From: Alistipes sp.
Lineage (GTDB): Bacteria; Bacteroidota; Bacteroidia; Bacteroidales; Rikenellaceae
Assembly: GCA_017481925.1 (NCBI GenBank)
Contig: JAFUOK010000061.1
Span: 1 to 36,432, forward strand
Length of the DNA: 36,432 nucleotides
Direction: 5' to 3'
Part shown: positions 8,999 to 17,042 of the stretch, in pieces
How positions within the stretch are numbered: position 1 is the stretch's first letter
Layout of the letters: the number at the start of each line of letters is the position of its first letter
Notes under the pieces: generated by a model
Databases searched by the model: none
Told to the model about the DNA's origin: nothing
The model's input: only the letters and a program-made list of their open reading frames with translations
Made by a program: the position numbers and the translations under genes

Positions 8999-9217
8999 CG
9001 TCATTCCACATTTCTGCATTTTAAGGCTTTCATGATACAGTAGAAACAAACATGCGGAAATGATTGGAATCTACCTTTGTTGAAACAGCCTTGCTGATAG
9101 ATATAAAGAATAGTCAGTATCAGCAAGGTATATTTTCCATTGTAGATGCCAATCATTTTCACTTACAGCCTATGTCCGTATCATCAAAGTAGCTGGTAGT
9201 GAAAATGTGGCATGACG
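8999..9217. repeat. 219-bp palindromic element, copy A
   Basis: Nearly the whole stretch is one imperfect inverted repeat. Ends are CGTCATTCCACATTT on the left and AAATGTGGCATGACG on the right. Nested pairs include ATGATAC (9032-9038) with GTATCAT (9178-9184), GAAATGATTGGAATCTAC with its partner near 9141-9160, and CCTTGCTGATA with TATCAGCAAGG around the centre. A second copy of equal length lies at 32408-32626. There is no reading frame of note. It sits between the pgm 3' end and the BlaI promoter. It may be a non-autonomous mobile element (MITE-like) or a template for a structured RNA. Confidence 0.8.
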
Positions 9218-9278
9218 CACCCGTAACGGGTGTTTTATGTTGAGTTTATTGACAACAATGATTCTTAACCCCACAAAC

Positions 9279-9312
9279 AAAAAAGGTTGGCAGAAACAAT
9301 CTACCAACCTTT
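9279..9312 (-). terminator. Terminator of the phosphohexomutase gene
   Basis: On the reverse strand AAGGTTGG, a 13-base loop, CCAACCTT, then TTTTG. It lies about 20 bases after the stop codon of the mutase and fits an intrinsic terminator. Confidence 0.8.
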
Positions 9313-9331
9313 ATATAATTTCGCGCCCGAA

Positions 9332-11077
9332 TTAGATCAGGCCCAAATCCATCTTAATACGCAACATCTTGGCATCGAGTGCTGCCTCCACATCGTCATA
9401 TTGTTCCACAGAGGGCAGCTCGGTCTTCACGCCGAAGTAGAACTTGATCTTAGGCTCCGTACCCGAGGGACGAACCGAGATAATCGTTCCGTCAGCCGTA
9501 ATCCACTGCAGCACGTTACTCGAATCCTGATCAATGGGGGTCACCACGCCACTACGCATATTGGTCTCCTCCAACGACTTATAATCACGCACGATGATAA
9601 CCTCCGAGCCTGCAAGCATCTTGGGTGGGGTAGTGCGGAAATCGACCATAATCTTCTGAATCTCCTCGGCACCCTCCTTGCCCTTGCGAACAAGCGACAC
9701 CAGCGACTCGCGGTAGAAGCCATACTTAACATAGAGCTGCTGCAACCACTCGTACAACGTCAGACCCATAGTATCCTTTGCCCACGCTGCCGCCTCGGCC
9801 GCCAAAGCACACGCCGACACAGCATCCTTATCGCGTACATAGTCGCCAGCAAGGTAGCCGAAGCTCTCCTCGCCACCGCCGATATACTTCGCCGTAGCCT
9901 CGTTCTCGCGGATGATCTTGGCGATATACTTAAAGCCCGTGAGGCAGTCGTAGCACTTAACACCGAAGTGCGCTGCCACGGCATTAGCCATCTGCGAGGT
10001 TACGATAGTCTTGATAACATACTGATTACCATCCAACTCGCCACGCTCAGCCCAACGCGTTAGCTGATAGCTCAAAAGCAGGGCCAGCGTCTGGTTACCA
10101 TTCAAAAGAACATACTCGCCCGTGCCCGTACGCAACGCAACGCCGATACGGTCGGCATCGGGGTCGGTAGCCAGCACCAGGTCGGCACCCTCCTTACGAC
10201 CCAGCTCCATAGCCTGCAACATAGTCTTGCGCTCCTCGGGGTTGGGCGACTCGACAGTGGGGAAGTTACCATCCACTACGGCCTGCTCGGGCACCACAAA
10301 GACATTGGTAAAGCCGAAGGCCTTCAATGCCATAGGCACCAGACGCACACCCGCACCGTGCAGGGGCGTATATACGATCTTCATATCGTGGTGCTTCTCA
10401 ACGCACTCGGGTGAGAGCTGGATATCATTCTTAATGCGGGCAATATAGCGCTCATCGAAGGTCTCGTCAAGGATGGTGATATTTTCGGGATTCTGACCCG
10501 TGAGCACCTGCGAATTTTTGGTGATCTTGGCAACCTCCTCGATGATGTTCTTGTCGTGCGGGGGCGTAACCTGTGCGCCATCGCCCCAGTAGGCCTTGTA
10601 GCCGTTGTACTCCTTGGGGTTGTGCGAAGCGGTGATCACCACACCCGAGTGGAGCTTGAGCTCACGAATCGTGAAGCTGAGCTCGGGCACGGGACGCAGA
10701 TCGTCGAACAGATATACCTTAAATCCATTCGATGCGAAAATATCGGCCACACGCTCTGCAAACAGACGCGAATTGTTGCGGCTGTCGTGTGCTACGGCCA
10801 CGCGTACCTGCTCACCCTCGAAGGTCTTCTTCAGGTAGTTTGCAAGTCCCTGAGTGGCAGTACCTACGGTGTAGATGTTCATACGGTTGCTACCCACACC
10901 CATAATACCGCGCAAGCCGGCCGTACCAAACTCCATATCTTTGTAGAAACTCTCCGCAAGTTCCTTTTTATCGTTATCAATCAAGTATTTAACCTGCGCC
11001 TTGGTTGCATCGTCATAATCACCATCCAACCACGACTGGGCTTTTGCCATCACAATCTGATCTAAATTGTTTGCCAT
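9332..11077 (-). CDS. Phosphoglucomutase/phosphomannomutase family enzyme
   Basis: 581 residues, an alpha-D-phosphohexomutase interconverting hexose 1- and 6-phosphates through a phosphoserine. The catalytic serine is S151 in TASHNPKEYNGYK; the metal loop is DPDADRIGVA; the sugar-recognition loop is GGEESFGY; and the phosphate-binding loop near the C-terminus is RPSGTEPKIKFY. The early GTAGLRGIMG motif and the length match the PgcA/PGM2-like branch of phospho-sugar mutases rather than the 460-residue ManB type. It is likely cytoplasmic and involved in glycogen and nucleotide-sugar supply. Start ATG at 11077, about 50 bases after a perfect -7 box. It is divergent from dnaA. Confidence 0.93.
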   Translation of the reverse strand: MANNLDQIVMAKAQSWLDGDYDDATKAQVKYLIDNDKKELAESFYKDMEFGTAGLRGIMGVGSNRMNIYTVGTATQGLANYLKKTFEGEQVRVAVAHDSRNNSRLFAERVADIFASNGFKVYLFDDLRPVPELSFTIRELKLHSGVVITASHNPKEYNGYKAYWGDGAQVTPPHDKNIIEEVAKITKNSQVLTGQNPENITILDETFDERYIARIKNDIQLSPECVEKHHDMKIVYTPLHGAGVRLVPMALKAFGFTNVFVVPEQAVVDGNFPTVESPNPEERKTMLQAMELGRKEGADLVLATDPDADRIGVALRTGTGEYVLLNGNQTLALLLSYQLTRWAERGELDGNQYVIKTIVTSQMANAVAAHFGVKCYDCLTGFKYIAKIIRENEATAKYIGGGEESFGYLAGDYVRDKDAVSACALAAEAAAWAKDTMGLTLYEWLQQLYVKYGFYRESLVSLVRKGKEGAEEIQKIMVDFRTTPPKMLAGSEVIIVRDYKSLEETNMRSGVVTPIDQDSSNVLQWITADGTIISVRPSGTEPKIKFYFGVKTELPSVEQYDDVEAALDAKMLRIKMDLGLI

Positions 11078-11134
11078 TGTATTATAAGTTTTTCCTATGG
11101 TTAATATCTGTTACACTATCAAATTTTTGATACA

Positions 11135-11165
11135 CAAATATACAACTTTTTTTTCAATTATTCAA
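11135..11165 (-). promoter_or_regulatory. Promoter of the phosphohexomutase gene
   Basis: Reverse strand: TTG (complement of 11163-11165), 20-base spacer, then TATATTTG (complement of 11135-11142). The -33 element overlaps the start of a 15-base motif at 11164-11178 that recurs exactly at 20462-20476. Confidence 0.78.
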
Positions 11166-11178
11166 TATCAGCGAGTTA
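11164..11178. promoter_or_regulatory. Recurrent 15-mer AATATCAGCGAGTTA, copy 1
   Basis: The same 15 bases occur at 20462-20476, and 11 of them (TCAGCGAGTTA) occur reversed at 20116-20126. All three are in AT-rich non-coding DNA. A protein-binding site is possible; no known consensus is claimed. Confidence 0.4.
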
Positions 11179-11262
11179 AAAATAGCCCTTAAAAAAAGTG
11201 TTATTTCTCTATATATAAAAAAAGATAAAAAACAAGCGCTGCGGAGAATTATTTTAACAAAA

Positions 11263-11271
11263 TTATTCACA
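11263..11271 (+). promoter_or_regulatory. DnaA box upstream of dnaA
   Basis: TTATTCACA matches the consensus TTATNCACA exactly. It lies 160 bases before the dnaA start and just before a weak -7 like stretch CAACTTTG (11270-11277), so DnaA could bind at its own promoter. A single box does not make an origin. Confidence 0.5.
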
Positions 11272-11323
11272 ACTTTGCATTGTCAAAGAAAACAATCAGC
11301 GACAAGGCGAATACAACTTATAG

Positions 11324-11366
11324 CCGCTTTTATATATAACGGACAAAATGTGATATATAGAGGCGG
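11324..11366 (+). promoter_or_regulatory. Hairpin in the dnaA leader
   Basis: Bases 11324-11337 pair fully with 11353-11366 as a 14-bp stem (CCGC and GCGG at the base, then alternating A/T), including two G-U pairs, around a 15-base loop. It lies about 65 bases before the dnaA ATG. The G-U pairs favour folding as RNA over a DNA dyad. There is no T-tail, so it is not a simple terminator. Confidence 0.5.
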
Positions 11367-11430
11367 TAGGGCAAGATTCGCACCAAAGATAATAAAATTA
11401 CCTGAAAACAGCGCAATTAAGACGATAATA

Positions 11431-12843
11431 ATGGCTAACGCTCAAACATACAACGAAGTGTGGCAGACGTGCATGAACCGCATCAAGGAGCAGACCTCCA
11501 ATGAGGAGTTCTCTCGTTGGTTCGAACCCATCACGCCCATCGCATTCGACGGCACCAAGTTGCGTCTTCGTGTGCCGAGTGTGAGTTACGCCAAGCATAT
11601 CGAGCAGAACTACCTCGAGATCCTGCGTCCCATCATCCTTCAGATGTTCGGTCGCCAGACTCGTCTAGTCTATGCTGTGCCCAACAGCGAGGAGAAGACT
11701 CCCATCTCGGCCAACGCCGATATGACTGCCATCTCGCAGCACGTGGCACAGACCAACACGCAGAACATACCGCTTAACCCCTTCGCCATCCCCGGCTTGA
11801 AGAAGATTAAGTTCCCCACGCAGCTGAACTCAAAGTACACCTTCTCGACACACGTCGAGGGCGAGTGCAACCGTTTGGCTCGCTCGGCGGGTATGACCGT
11901 AGCGCTTCAACCCGGATCGTCACCCTTCAACCCCTTGTATATATATGGTGCATCGGGCTTGGGTAAGACCCACATCGTGCAGGCTATCGGCCACGAGGTG
12001 TGCGAGCGTCATCCCGAGTTGCAGGTTCTGTATGTCTCGACTAACAAGTTCCAGGCGCAGTTCCTTACCGCCTACAAGAATGGCGAGATCAACGAGTTCA
12101 TCAACTTCTACCAGATGATCGATGTGCTGATCGTGGATGATATCCAGGAGCTCTCGGGTAATAAGGTAGCAACACAGAACGCCTTCTTCAACATCTTCAA
12201 CCACCTGCAGCTGGCCGGCAAGCAGATCATCCTCACGTCGGACAAGCCTCCCGTGGAGCTGAAGGACATCGAGCAGCGTCTGCTCACCCGCTTCAAGTGG
12301 GGTCTGTCGGCAATGATCGACACGCCCGACTACGAGACCAAGCTTAAGATCATCCGCTCGAAGTCGGAGATGATGGGTATGACCCTTCCCGAGGAGGTTG
12401 TAACCTACCTTGCCGACAACATCTCGGCCAACATCCGCGAGATCGAGGGCGCACTGCTCTCGCTCAATGCCAACGTCTCGTATATGAACCGCCGTGTCTC
12501 TACGTCGCTGGCCAAGGAGGTATTGAAGGCCTATGTGCATATGTCGCAGAAGGAGATCTCGATAGGTCGCATCACCGAGATTGTATGCAAGTACTTCGAC
12601 ATCGACGAGCAGAGCTTCAGCTCATCGAAGCGCACACGCGAGGTGGCACAGGCTCGCCAGATAGCTATGTACCTGGCCAAGCAGCACACCAAGCTGCCCC
12701 TGGCGGCTATCGGCTCGGCTATCGGTGGCCGTAACCACGCCACGGTGCTCCACTCGTGCAAGAACGTCACGAACCTGATCGAGACCGACAAGGTCGTGAA
12801 GAACCAGATCGAGGAGATCGAGAAGCTGATTATTGCGGGATAA
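11431..12843 (+). CDS. dnaA: Chromosomal replication initiator DnaA
   Basis: 470 residues from the chosen start. Domain I is residues 1-80 (VWQTCMNRIKEQTS...), followed by a short linker. The AAA+ domain begins near 125 with Walker A GASGLGKT at 173-180, Walker B LIVDDIQ, and ends with the LLTRFKWG arginine-finger region. Domain IV carries the DNA-binding signature GGRNHATVLHSC. DnaA-ATP opens the replication origin. The frame stays open upstream to 11275, but ATG 11431 gives the standard N-terminus (MANAQTYNEVWQTC), and the upstream part has AT-rich, non-coding character. The 150-base leader holds a long hairpin and a DnaA box lies before it. I do not see a box cluster that would prove oriC here. 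Confidence 0.97.
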   Translation: MANAQTYNEVWQTCMNRIKEQTSNEEFSRWFEPITPIAFDGTKLRLRVPSVSYAKHIEQNYLEILRPIILQMFGRQTRLVYAVPNSEEKTPISANADMTAISQHVAQTNTQNIPLNPFAIPGLKKIKFPTQLNSKYTFSTHVEGECNRLARSAGMTVALQPGSSPFNPLYIYGASGLGKTHIVQAIGHEVCERHPELQVLYVSTNKFQAQFLTAYKNGEINEFINFYQMIDVLIVDDIQELSGNKVATQNAFFNIFNHLQLAGKQIILTSDKPPVELKDIEQRLLTRFKWGLSAMIDTPDYETKLKIIRSKSEMMGMTLPEEVVTYLADNISANIREIEGALLSLNANVSYMNRRVSTSLAKEVLKAYVHMSQKEISIGRITEIVCKYFDIDEQSFSSSKRTREVAQARQIAMYLAKQHTKLPLAAIGSAIGGRNHATVLHSCKNVTNLIETDKVVKNQIEEIEKLIIAG

Positions 12844-12900
12844 CACACCGCAAATCCCTCTCATCAAGGCACATACTAACCTTAAAACGATAAACGCCTT

Positions 12901-13830
12901 ATGAAAAAATCACTATTCACCATCTTGGCCCTCTTGTGCGCCATAGGCATCGGCTATGCCCAGCAGCGCTCGAAGGTAACAAGCATCCTAGAGATATACG
13001 ACATCGAGAAGGGCACTCGCACCGTCGTCAAGGAGTTCAAAATCCTCCACATCGAGGCTCCCAACTGGTCTATGGATGGCAAGTGGCTCATCTATAACAG
13101 CGGTGGCCGTCTCTACAAAATCTCGGCAAAGAAGCCCGGCGAGCCCGTGGAGATCAACACCGACTTCGCAACATCGTGCAACAACGACCACGTACTCTCG
13201 TTCGATGGCAAGTCAATCGCTATCAGCCACGGCACCAAGGAGGATCGTCGCTCACGCATCTACACACTGCCCATCGGCGGTGGCACGCCTCAGCTCATCA
13301 CACCTCTTGCACCGAGCTATCTGCACGGCTGGAGCCCCGACGGTAAGTGGCTGGCATATTGCGCCTTCCGCGACAACAACAAGATTCGCGACATCTATAT
13401 CATCCCCGCCACGGGTGGTGAGGAGAAGCGTCTTACCACGGCCGAGGGCCTGGACGATGGGCCGGAGTTCTCACCCGATGGCAAGTATATTTGGTTTAAC
13501 TCTGTTCGCACGGGTCTTATGCAGGTATGGCGTATGAAGATCGACGGCAGCGAGCAGACGCAGATGACCTTCGACGAGCAGAGCAATGCATGGTTTCCGC
13601 ACGTATCGCCCGACGGCAAGCATGTCGTTTATCTGATCTACCACAAGGGTGACCTGGAGCCCGGCCAGCACGTAGCCAACAAGAACGTTGAGCTCAGAAT
13701 GATGTCGGCCGAGGGTGGCGACTACAAGACATTGGTGAAACTCTTTGGAGGTCAGGGCACTATCAACGTTAATTCGTGGGCTCCCGACAGCAAGCGTTTC
13801 GCATTTGTAAGCTACCGATTGGAGGAGTAA
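12901..13830 (+). CDS. TolB-like beta-propeller protein, exported
   Basis: 309 residues. An N-terminal signal peptide ([20 protein letters not shown]) directs it to the periplasm. The rest is built of WD40-like PD40 repeats, seen as repeated [27 protein letters not shown] and APDSKRFAF units, which form a propeller. The family includes TolB and N-terminal domains of prolyl peptidases; here there is no peptidase domain, so it is probably a binding or scaffold protein. It starts 57 bases after dnaA with no clear promoter between, so some read-through is likely. The specific role is unknown. Confidence 0.8.
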   Translation: MKKSLFTILALLCAIGIGYAQQRSKVTSILEIYDIEKGTRTVVKEFKILHIEAPNWSMDGKWLIYNSGGRLYKISAKKPGEPVEINTDFATSCNNDHVLSFDGKSIAISHGTKEDRRSRIYTLPIGGGTPQLITPLAPSYLHGWSPDGKWLAYCAFRDNNKIRDIYIIPATGGEEKRLTTAEGLDDGPEFSPDGKYIWFNSVRTGLMQVWRMKIDGSEQTQMTFDEQSNAWFPHVSPDGKHVVYLIYHKGDLEPGQHVANKNVELRMMSAEGGDYKTLVKLFGGQGTINVNSWAPDSKRFAFVSYRLEE

Positions 13831-13852
13831 ACAGATATTACCCATTACCGAT

Positions 13853-13969
13853 AATTACATAACAAGAGGGATTTTTAGGCTTGCGAAGACCGAGCAACCG
13901 CAGTTTACTATGGCGTAAATGAGGATTGCGAGGGCAAGCATAACACAGAAATCACCTTGTTATGTAATT
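13853..13969. repeat. 117-bp palindromic element
   Basis: Perfect 14-base ends AATTACATAACAAG (13853-13866) and CTTGTTATGTAATT (13956-13969). The interior is also self-complementary: GGCTTGC pairs with GCAAGC and CAACCgCagTTTAC pairs imperfectly with GTAAATGAGGATTG. It lies between the TolB-like gene and the WYL regulator, and its right end abuts the regulator's -7 box. The sequence differs from the 219-bp elements. Twelve bases of its right end (TGTTATGTAATT) recur at 31531-31542. Confidence 0.72.
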
Positions 13970-13976
13970 CTTTTTG

Positions 13977-13984
13977 TATATTTG
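13977..13984 (+). promoter_or_regulatory. -7 box of the WYL regulator gene
   Basis: TATATTTG, a perfect TAnnTTTG. The nearest TTG upstream (13957-13959) has a 17-base spacer and lies inside the palindrome end, so the -33 is weak. The ATG is only five bases downstream, which implies a leaderless or nearly leaderless transcript. Confidence 0.55.
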
Positions 13985-13988
13985 CGGT

Positions 13989-14900
13989 ATGGATCAACCC
14001 AAAATAGAGAGAATGTTGCGTCTAATGAAGATGCTCACGGCCAACACATCCTACTCCGTGGATGAGATGGCCGAGCGCCTTGCTATGTCGCGCCGCACCA
14101 TATATAGATATATAGATACATTCCGTGAGGCTGGTTTTGTAATCAAGAAGAGCGGCAACTGCATACGCCTTGACAAGGAGTCGCCGCACTTCAAGGATAT
14201 CTCGCAACTTGTCCACTTCACCGAGGAGGAGGCCGTGATCCTCAAGCGTGCCATCGAGAGCATCGACGACACTAATATGCTCAAACAGAACCTCAAGCGC
14301 AAACTATACTCTGTCTATGACAATAAAATCCTCGCCGACACCATCGTGCGAGGCAACAATGCCGCCACGGTGCACGCCCTGATCGAGGCTATAGAGAGTG
14401 AGCAGCAGGTGATTCTGCGCGACTACCGCTCATCGCACGGCGGCGTGGTGCGTGACCGTCAGGTAGAGCCCTTTGCCTTTACCACGAACTACGTGCAGGT
14501 GTGGTGCTATGACACCGAGAGCCACTCGTGCAAGCTCTTCAAACTTTCGCGCATCACATCCGTAGAGGTGCTGAACACACCGTGGCAACATAAGGCCGAC
14601 CACCGCAAGGGTCACATCGACATCTTCCGTATGAATGGCGAGGAGCGCCACCGCATCCGTCTGCGATTGGGTATGCTCTCACGCAACCTGCTTATCGAGG
14701 AGTATCCTCTTGCTGAAGAGCACCTTACACCTCTCGACTCGGAGCATTGGATGCTCGACACCGAGGTGGCTTCGTATGCCGGCGTAGCACGTTTCGTAGT
14801 GGGACTGATGGACGATATTCGCATCGTCGATACCCCCGCACTGGAGCAATATCTGGCAGAATACGTCACCCGCTACTGGCCACAAGCCATAAAAAAGTAG
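13989..14900 (+). CDS. WYL-domain transcriptional regulator (DeoR-type HTH)
   Basis: 303 residues. The N-terminal helix-turn-helix is clear (IERMLRLMKMLTANTSYSVDEM then LAMSRRTIYRYI), followed by a linker and a WYL domain, visible as REVEPFAF-like VRDRQVEPFAFTTNYVQVWCY and KLFKLSRITSVEV. WYL domains bind nucleic acids or small ligands, and such proteins often respond to DNA damage or nucleotides. The longer start (ATG 13974) would begin before the -7 box, so ATG 13989 (MDQPKIER) is preferred. It stands alone; the two genes after it are small and follow a separate promoter region. The target is unknown. Confidence 0.85.
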   Translation: MDQPKIERMLRLMKMLTANTSYSVDEMAERLAMSRRTIYRYIDTFREAGFVIKKSGNCIRLDKESPHFKDISQLVHFTEEEAVILKRAIESIDDTNMLKQNLKRKLYSVYDNKILADTIVRGNNAATVHALIEAIESEQQVILRDYRSSHGGVVRDRQVEPFAFTTNYVQVWCYDTESHSCKLFKLSRITSVEVLNTPWQHKADHRKGHIDIFRMNGEERHRIRLRLGMLSRNLLIEEYPLAEEHLTPLDSEHWMLDTEVASYAGVARFVVGLMDDIRIVDTPALEQYLAEYVTRYWPQAIKK

Positions 14901-14975
14901 GGTAGACAACCCCCATTTATCCCTCAAAAAAGGGCATTTCCCCGAAAAAATCACATATTTTCAGAAAAAAGTTTT

Positions 14976-15006
14976 GTTGTGTCACAACCTGTCACAACGG
15001 TGTTGT
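14976..15006. promoter_or_regulatory. Paired dyads upstream of small genes
   Basis: GTTGTG-T-CACAAC (14976-14988) is a perfect palindrome, and ACAAC-GGT-GTTGT (14994-15006) is a second one. TGTCACAAC occurs twice, 10 bases apart. They lie just before an imperfect -7 like stretch TATTTTG and the small genes at 15040 and 15147. This is a plausible operator, perhaps for the adjacent WYL regulator; that link is a guess. Confidence 0.45.
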
Positions 15007-15039
15007 TATTTTGTATCGTGAAACAAAACCAAACACGTT

Positions 15040-15120
15040 ATGTTATTTGCGACACTTGTAATTATAGGAATATCGGCCGAGGTGATCAGTTACATCTTCG
15101 GCGGCAGAAGTAAATTATAG
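15040..15120 (+). CDS. Possible 26-residue membrane peptide
   Basis: ATG at 15040 opens a frame MLFATLVIIGISAEVIS continuing to YIFGGRSKL and a TAG stop at 15118. The peptide is one hydrophobic helix with a short basic tail, the common shape of small bacterial membrane proteins. It lies in the leader of the zinc-ribbon gene, 26 bases upstream of it, after a dyad-rich promoter region. There is no homology evidence I can name. It could instead be a chance frame; conservation in relatives would decide. Confidence 0.35.
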   Translation: MLFATLVIIGISAEVISYIFGGRSKL

Positions 15121-15146
15121 TAACACAACAATAAAACTTTACAACT

Positions 15147-15359
15147 ATGGGAATCGCTTATCAAATCCGCTGTCGCCACTGTGGCGCAGAATTCAACTAC
15201 AGCCAGGACGAGTCAATGGGTCTGTTGCCCCGTTGCGTAGGCTGCGAGAGTTACGTCGAGACCGAGTCACCGATACGCTGTCCGGCCTGCTCGCATCGTC
15301 TTAATACATCCGAGGAGGAGTTTAACGCTCAGGTGCAGACCATATTGCTGTGGGACTAA
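15147..15359 (+). CDS. Small zinc-ribbon protein
   Basis: 70 residues with three CxxC knuckles: RCRHCGA, RCVGCES and RCPACSH. Two pairs would make a classical zinc ribbon and the third may complete a second site. There is no signal peptide or membrane segment, so it is cytoplasmic. The acidic C-terminal tail ends LLWD. Function is not known; such proteins often bind nucleic acid or partner proteins. It has its own upstream region with paired dyads and a possible tiny membrane peptide gene before it. Confidence 0.75.
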   Translation: MGIAYQIRCRHCGAEFNYSQDESMGLLPRCVGCESYVETESPIRCPACSHRLNTSEEEFNAQVQTILLWD

Positions 15360-15435
15360 CACCCCCAAGCACAAAAAAGAGCCGTCGCGACAAGTTTTTT
15401 CGAGCCAACACAACCGCCGTTTCGAAAAAAATTAC

Positions 15436-15443
15436 TAACTTTG
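15436..15443 (+). promoter_or_regulatory. -7 box of the bcp-recA operon
   Basis: TAACTTTG, a perfect TAnnTTTG, 31 bases before the bcp ATG. No TTG is found at the expected 20-base distance. No obvious LexA-type site is seen. Confidence 0.5.
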
Positions 15444-15474
15444 GATTATTATACCCGTAAAATTTCAAGGCAGA

Positions 15475-15942
15475 ATGGCTAAATTATCAGTAGGGGATAT
15501 GGCCCCGTGGTTCGAATGTAAGACGCAGGACGGCTCGACACTCACGCTCGACGACCTGAAGGGCAGCCGCACGGTGCTCTACTTCTATCCCAAGGACAAC
15601 ACCTCGGGATGCACATTGGAGGCCAAGAGTCTGCGTGACGGCGAGGAGGCACTCAAGGAGCGAGGCTACCGCATCGTAGGCGTCAGCCCCGACAGCGAAC
15701 GTTCGCACCAGAACTTCTGCTCGAAGCACGACCTTCGCTTTACGCTCCTGTCGGACACCGAGCGCGCAGTGTGCGAGGCCTACGGCGTATGGGTCGAGAA
15801 GTCGATGTACGGGCGTAAATACATGGGTGTTGCCCGCACAACATTCCTTCTTAATGAGGAGTGCCGCATAACGCACATCTTCGACAAGGTGAAGACGGCG
15901 GAGCACTACCAACAAATTATTAATGAATTAGATAAAAAGTAA
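15475..15942 (+). CDS. bcp: Thioredoxin-dependent peroxiredoxin, Bcp/PrxQ type
   Basis: 155 residues, reducing peroxides in the cytoplasm. The peroxidatic cysteine is C46 in [15 protein letters not shown]. Many Bcp proteins have a resolving cysteine five residues later; here that position is lysine, so it is a one-cysteine type or uses C82 (NFCSKHD) as an alternative partner. The [12 protein letters not shown] segment and the GVSPDS strand are family marks. It ends five bases before the recA ATG, so the two are cotranscribed, which links peroxide defence with DNA repair. Confidence 0.93.
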   Translation: MAKLSVGDMAPWFECKTQDGSTLTLDDLKGSRTVLYFYPKDNTSGCTLEAKSLRDGEEALKERGYRIVGVSPDSERSHQNFCSKHDLRFTLLSDTERAVCEAYGVWVEKSMYGRKYMGVARTTFLLNEECRITHIFDKVKTAEHYQQIINELDKK

Positions 15943-15947
15943 ACAAT

Positions 15948-16958
15948 ATGGCAGAAAAAGTACAGGTTAGCGCCGAGAAACTCAAGGTTTTAAGCGCAGT
16001 AATGGATAAGATCGAAAAGGACTTCGGCAAGGGCTCAATCATGCGTATGAGCAGCGATGCCGTGACCGACATCCCCGTGATTCCTACGGGTTCGGTAACA
16101 CTCGATATGGCACTGGGAGTAGGTGGCTACCCTAAGGGACGCGTAATCGAGATCTATGGCCCCGAGTCATCAGGTAAGACTACACTGGCCATCCACGCCA
16201 TCGCCGAGGCACAGAAGGCGGGCGGTATTGCAGCCTTCATCGACGCCGAGCACGCCTTCGACTCGTTCTATGCGCAGAAGTTGGGCGTAGATGTGGACAA
16301 CCTGCTTATCTCACAGCCCGACAATGGCGAGCAGGCATTGGAGATTGCCGACTCGCTGATCCGTTCAAGCGCTATCGACATCATCGTCATCGACTCTGTG
16401 GCGGCTCTTACGCCCAAGGCCGAGATCGAGGGTGAGATGGGTGACTCGAAGATGGGCTTGCAGGCACGACTTATGTCGCAGGCTCTGCGTAAGCTCACAG
16501 CCAGCATCTCAAAGACCAAGACCGTATGTATCTTCATCAACCAGTTGCGCGACAAGATCGGCGTTGTATATGGCAACCCCGAGACCACTACAGGTGGTAA
16601 CGCACTGAAGTTCTACGCCAGCGTGCGTATCGACATCCGCCGTGCATCGGTCATCAAGGATGGCGAGGAGCAGCTGGGTACCCGCACCAAGGTCAAGGTC
16701 GTAAAGAACAAGGTGGCACCCCCGTTCAAGCGCGCCGAGTTCGACATTATGTTCGGCGAGGGCATCTCCAAGATTGGCGAGATAGTTGATTTGGGAGTAG
16801 ATTACGGCATCATCCGCAAGGCTGGCTCGTGGTTCTCATACGGCGAGCAGAAGATCGGCCAGGGCCGTGACGCCGTGAAGGAGCTCCTGAAAAACAATGA
16901 GGAGTTGCGCAACGAGATAGAAGAAAAGTTGCGCGAGGCGATGAAAACGCAGAAATAA
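15948..16958 (+). CDS. recA: Recombinase RecA
   Basis: 336 residues. Walker [10 protein letters not shown] is at residues 71-79, Walker B is [10 protein letters not shown], and the DNA-binding loop L2 region reads [29 protein letters not shown]. RecA forms filaments on single-stranded DNA and drives strand exchange and SOS induction. The C-terminal tail is short and charged. It is placed directly behind bcp in one operon, followed by a hairpin at 16979-17005. Confidence 0.98.
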   Translation: MAEKVQVSAEKLKVLSAVMDKIEKDFGKGSIMRMSSDAVTDIPVIPTGSVTLDMALGVGGYPKGRVIEIYGPESSGKTTLAIHAIAEAQKAGGIAAFIDAEHAFDSFYAQKLGVDVDNLLISQPDNGEQALEIADSLIRSSAIDIIVIDSVAALTPKAEIEGEMGDSKMGLQARLMSQALRKLTASISKTKTVCIFINQLRDKIGVVYGNPETTTGGNALKFYASVRIDIRRASVIKDGEEQLGTRTKVKVVKNKVAPPFKRAEFDIMFGEGISKIGEIVDLGVDYGIIRKAGSWFSYGEQKIGQGRDAVKELLKNNEELRNEIEEKLREAMKTQK

Positions 16959-16978
16959 CGACTACCGTTCGATGCAAC

Positions 16979-17005
16979 GCACAAGCACCAGAGAGGTGTT
17001 TGTGC
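16979..17005 (+). terminator. Hairpin after recA
   Basis: GCACAAGCACC-AGAGA-GGTGTTTGTGC, an 11-bp stem with one G-U pair, then TGCGTCGTTTAT. It lies 20 bases after the recA stop. The T-tail is poor, so it may be an inefficient terminator between recA and the Rel gene. Confidence 0.6.
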
Positions 17006-17042
17006 TGCGTCGTTTATATGAATAACTGATAAAACACCGCGT

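Noticed and set aside
9287..10063. Forward frame of 258 codons opposite the mutase gene
   Set aside because: It overlaps a well-supported reverse gene and its terminator; no motif is visible.
11275..11430. In-frame extension of dnaA upstream of the chosen ATG
   Set aside because: The extension is AT-rich, contains the leader hairpin and matches no DnaA N-terminus.
11920..12540. Reverse frame of 206 codons inside dnaA
   Set aside because: A shadow of the DnaA AAA+ domain on the other strand.
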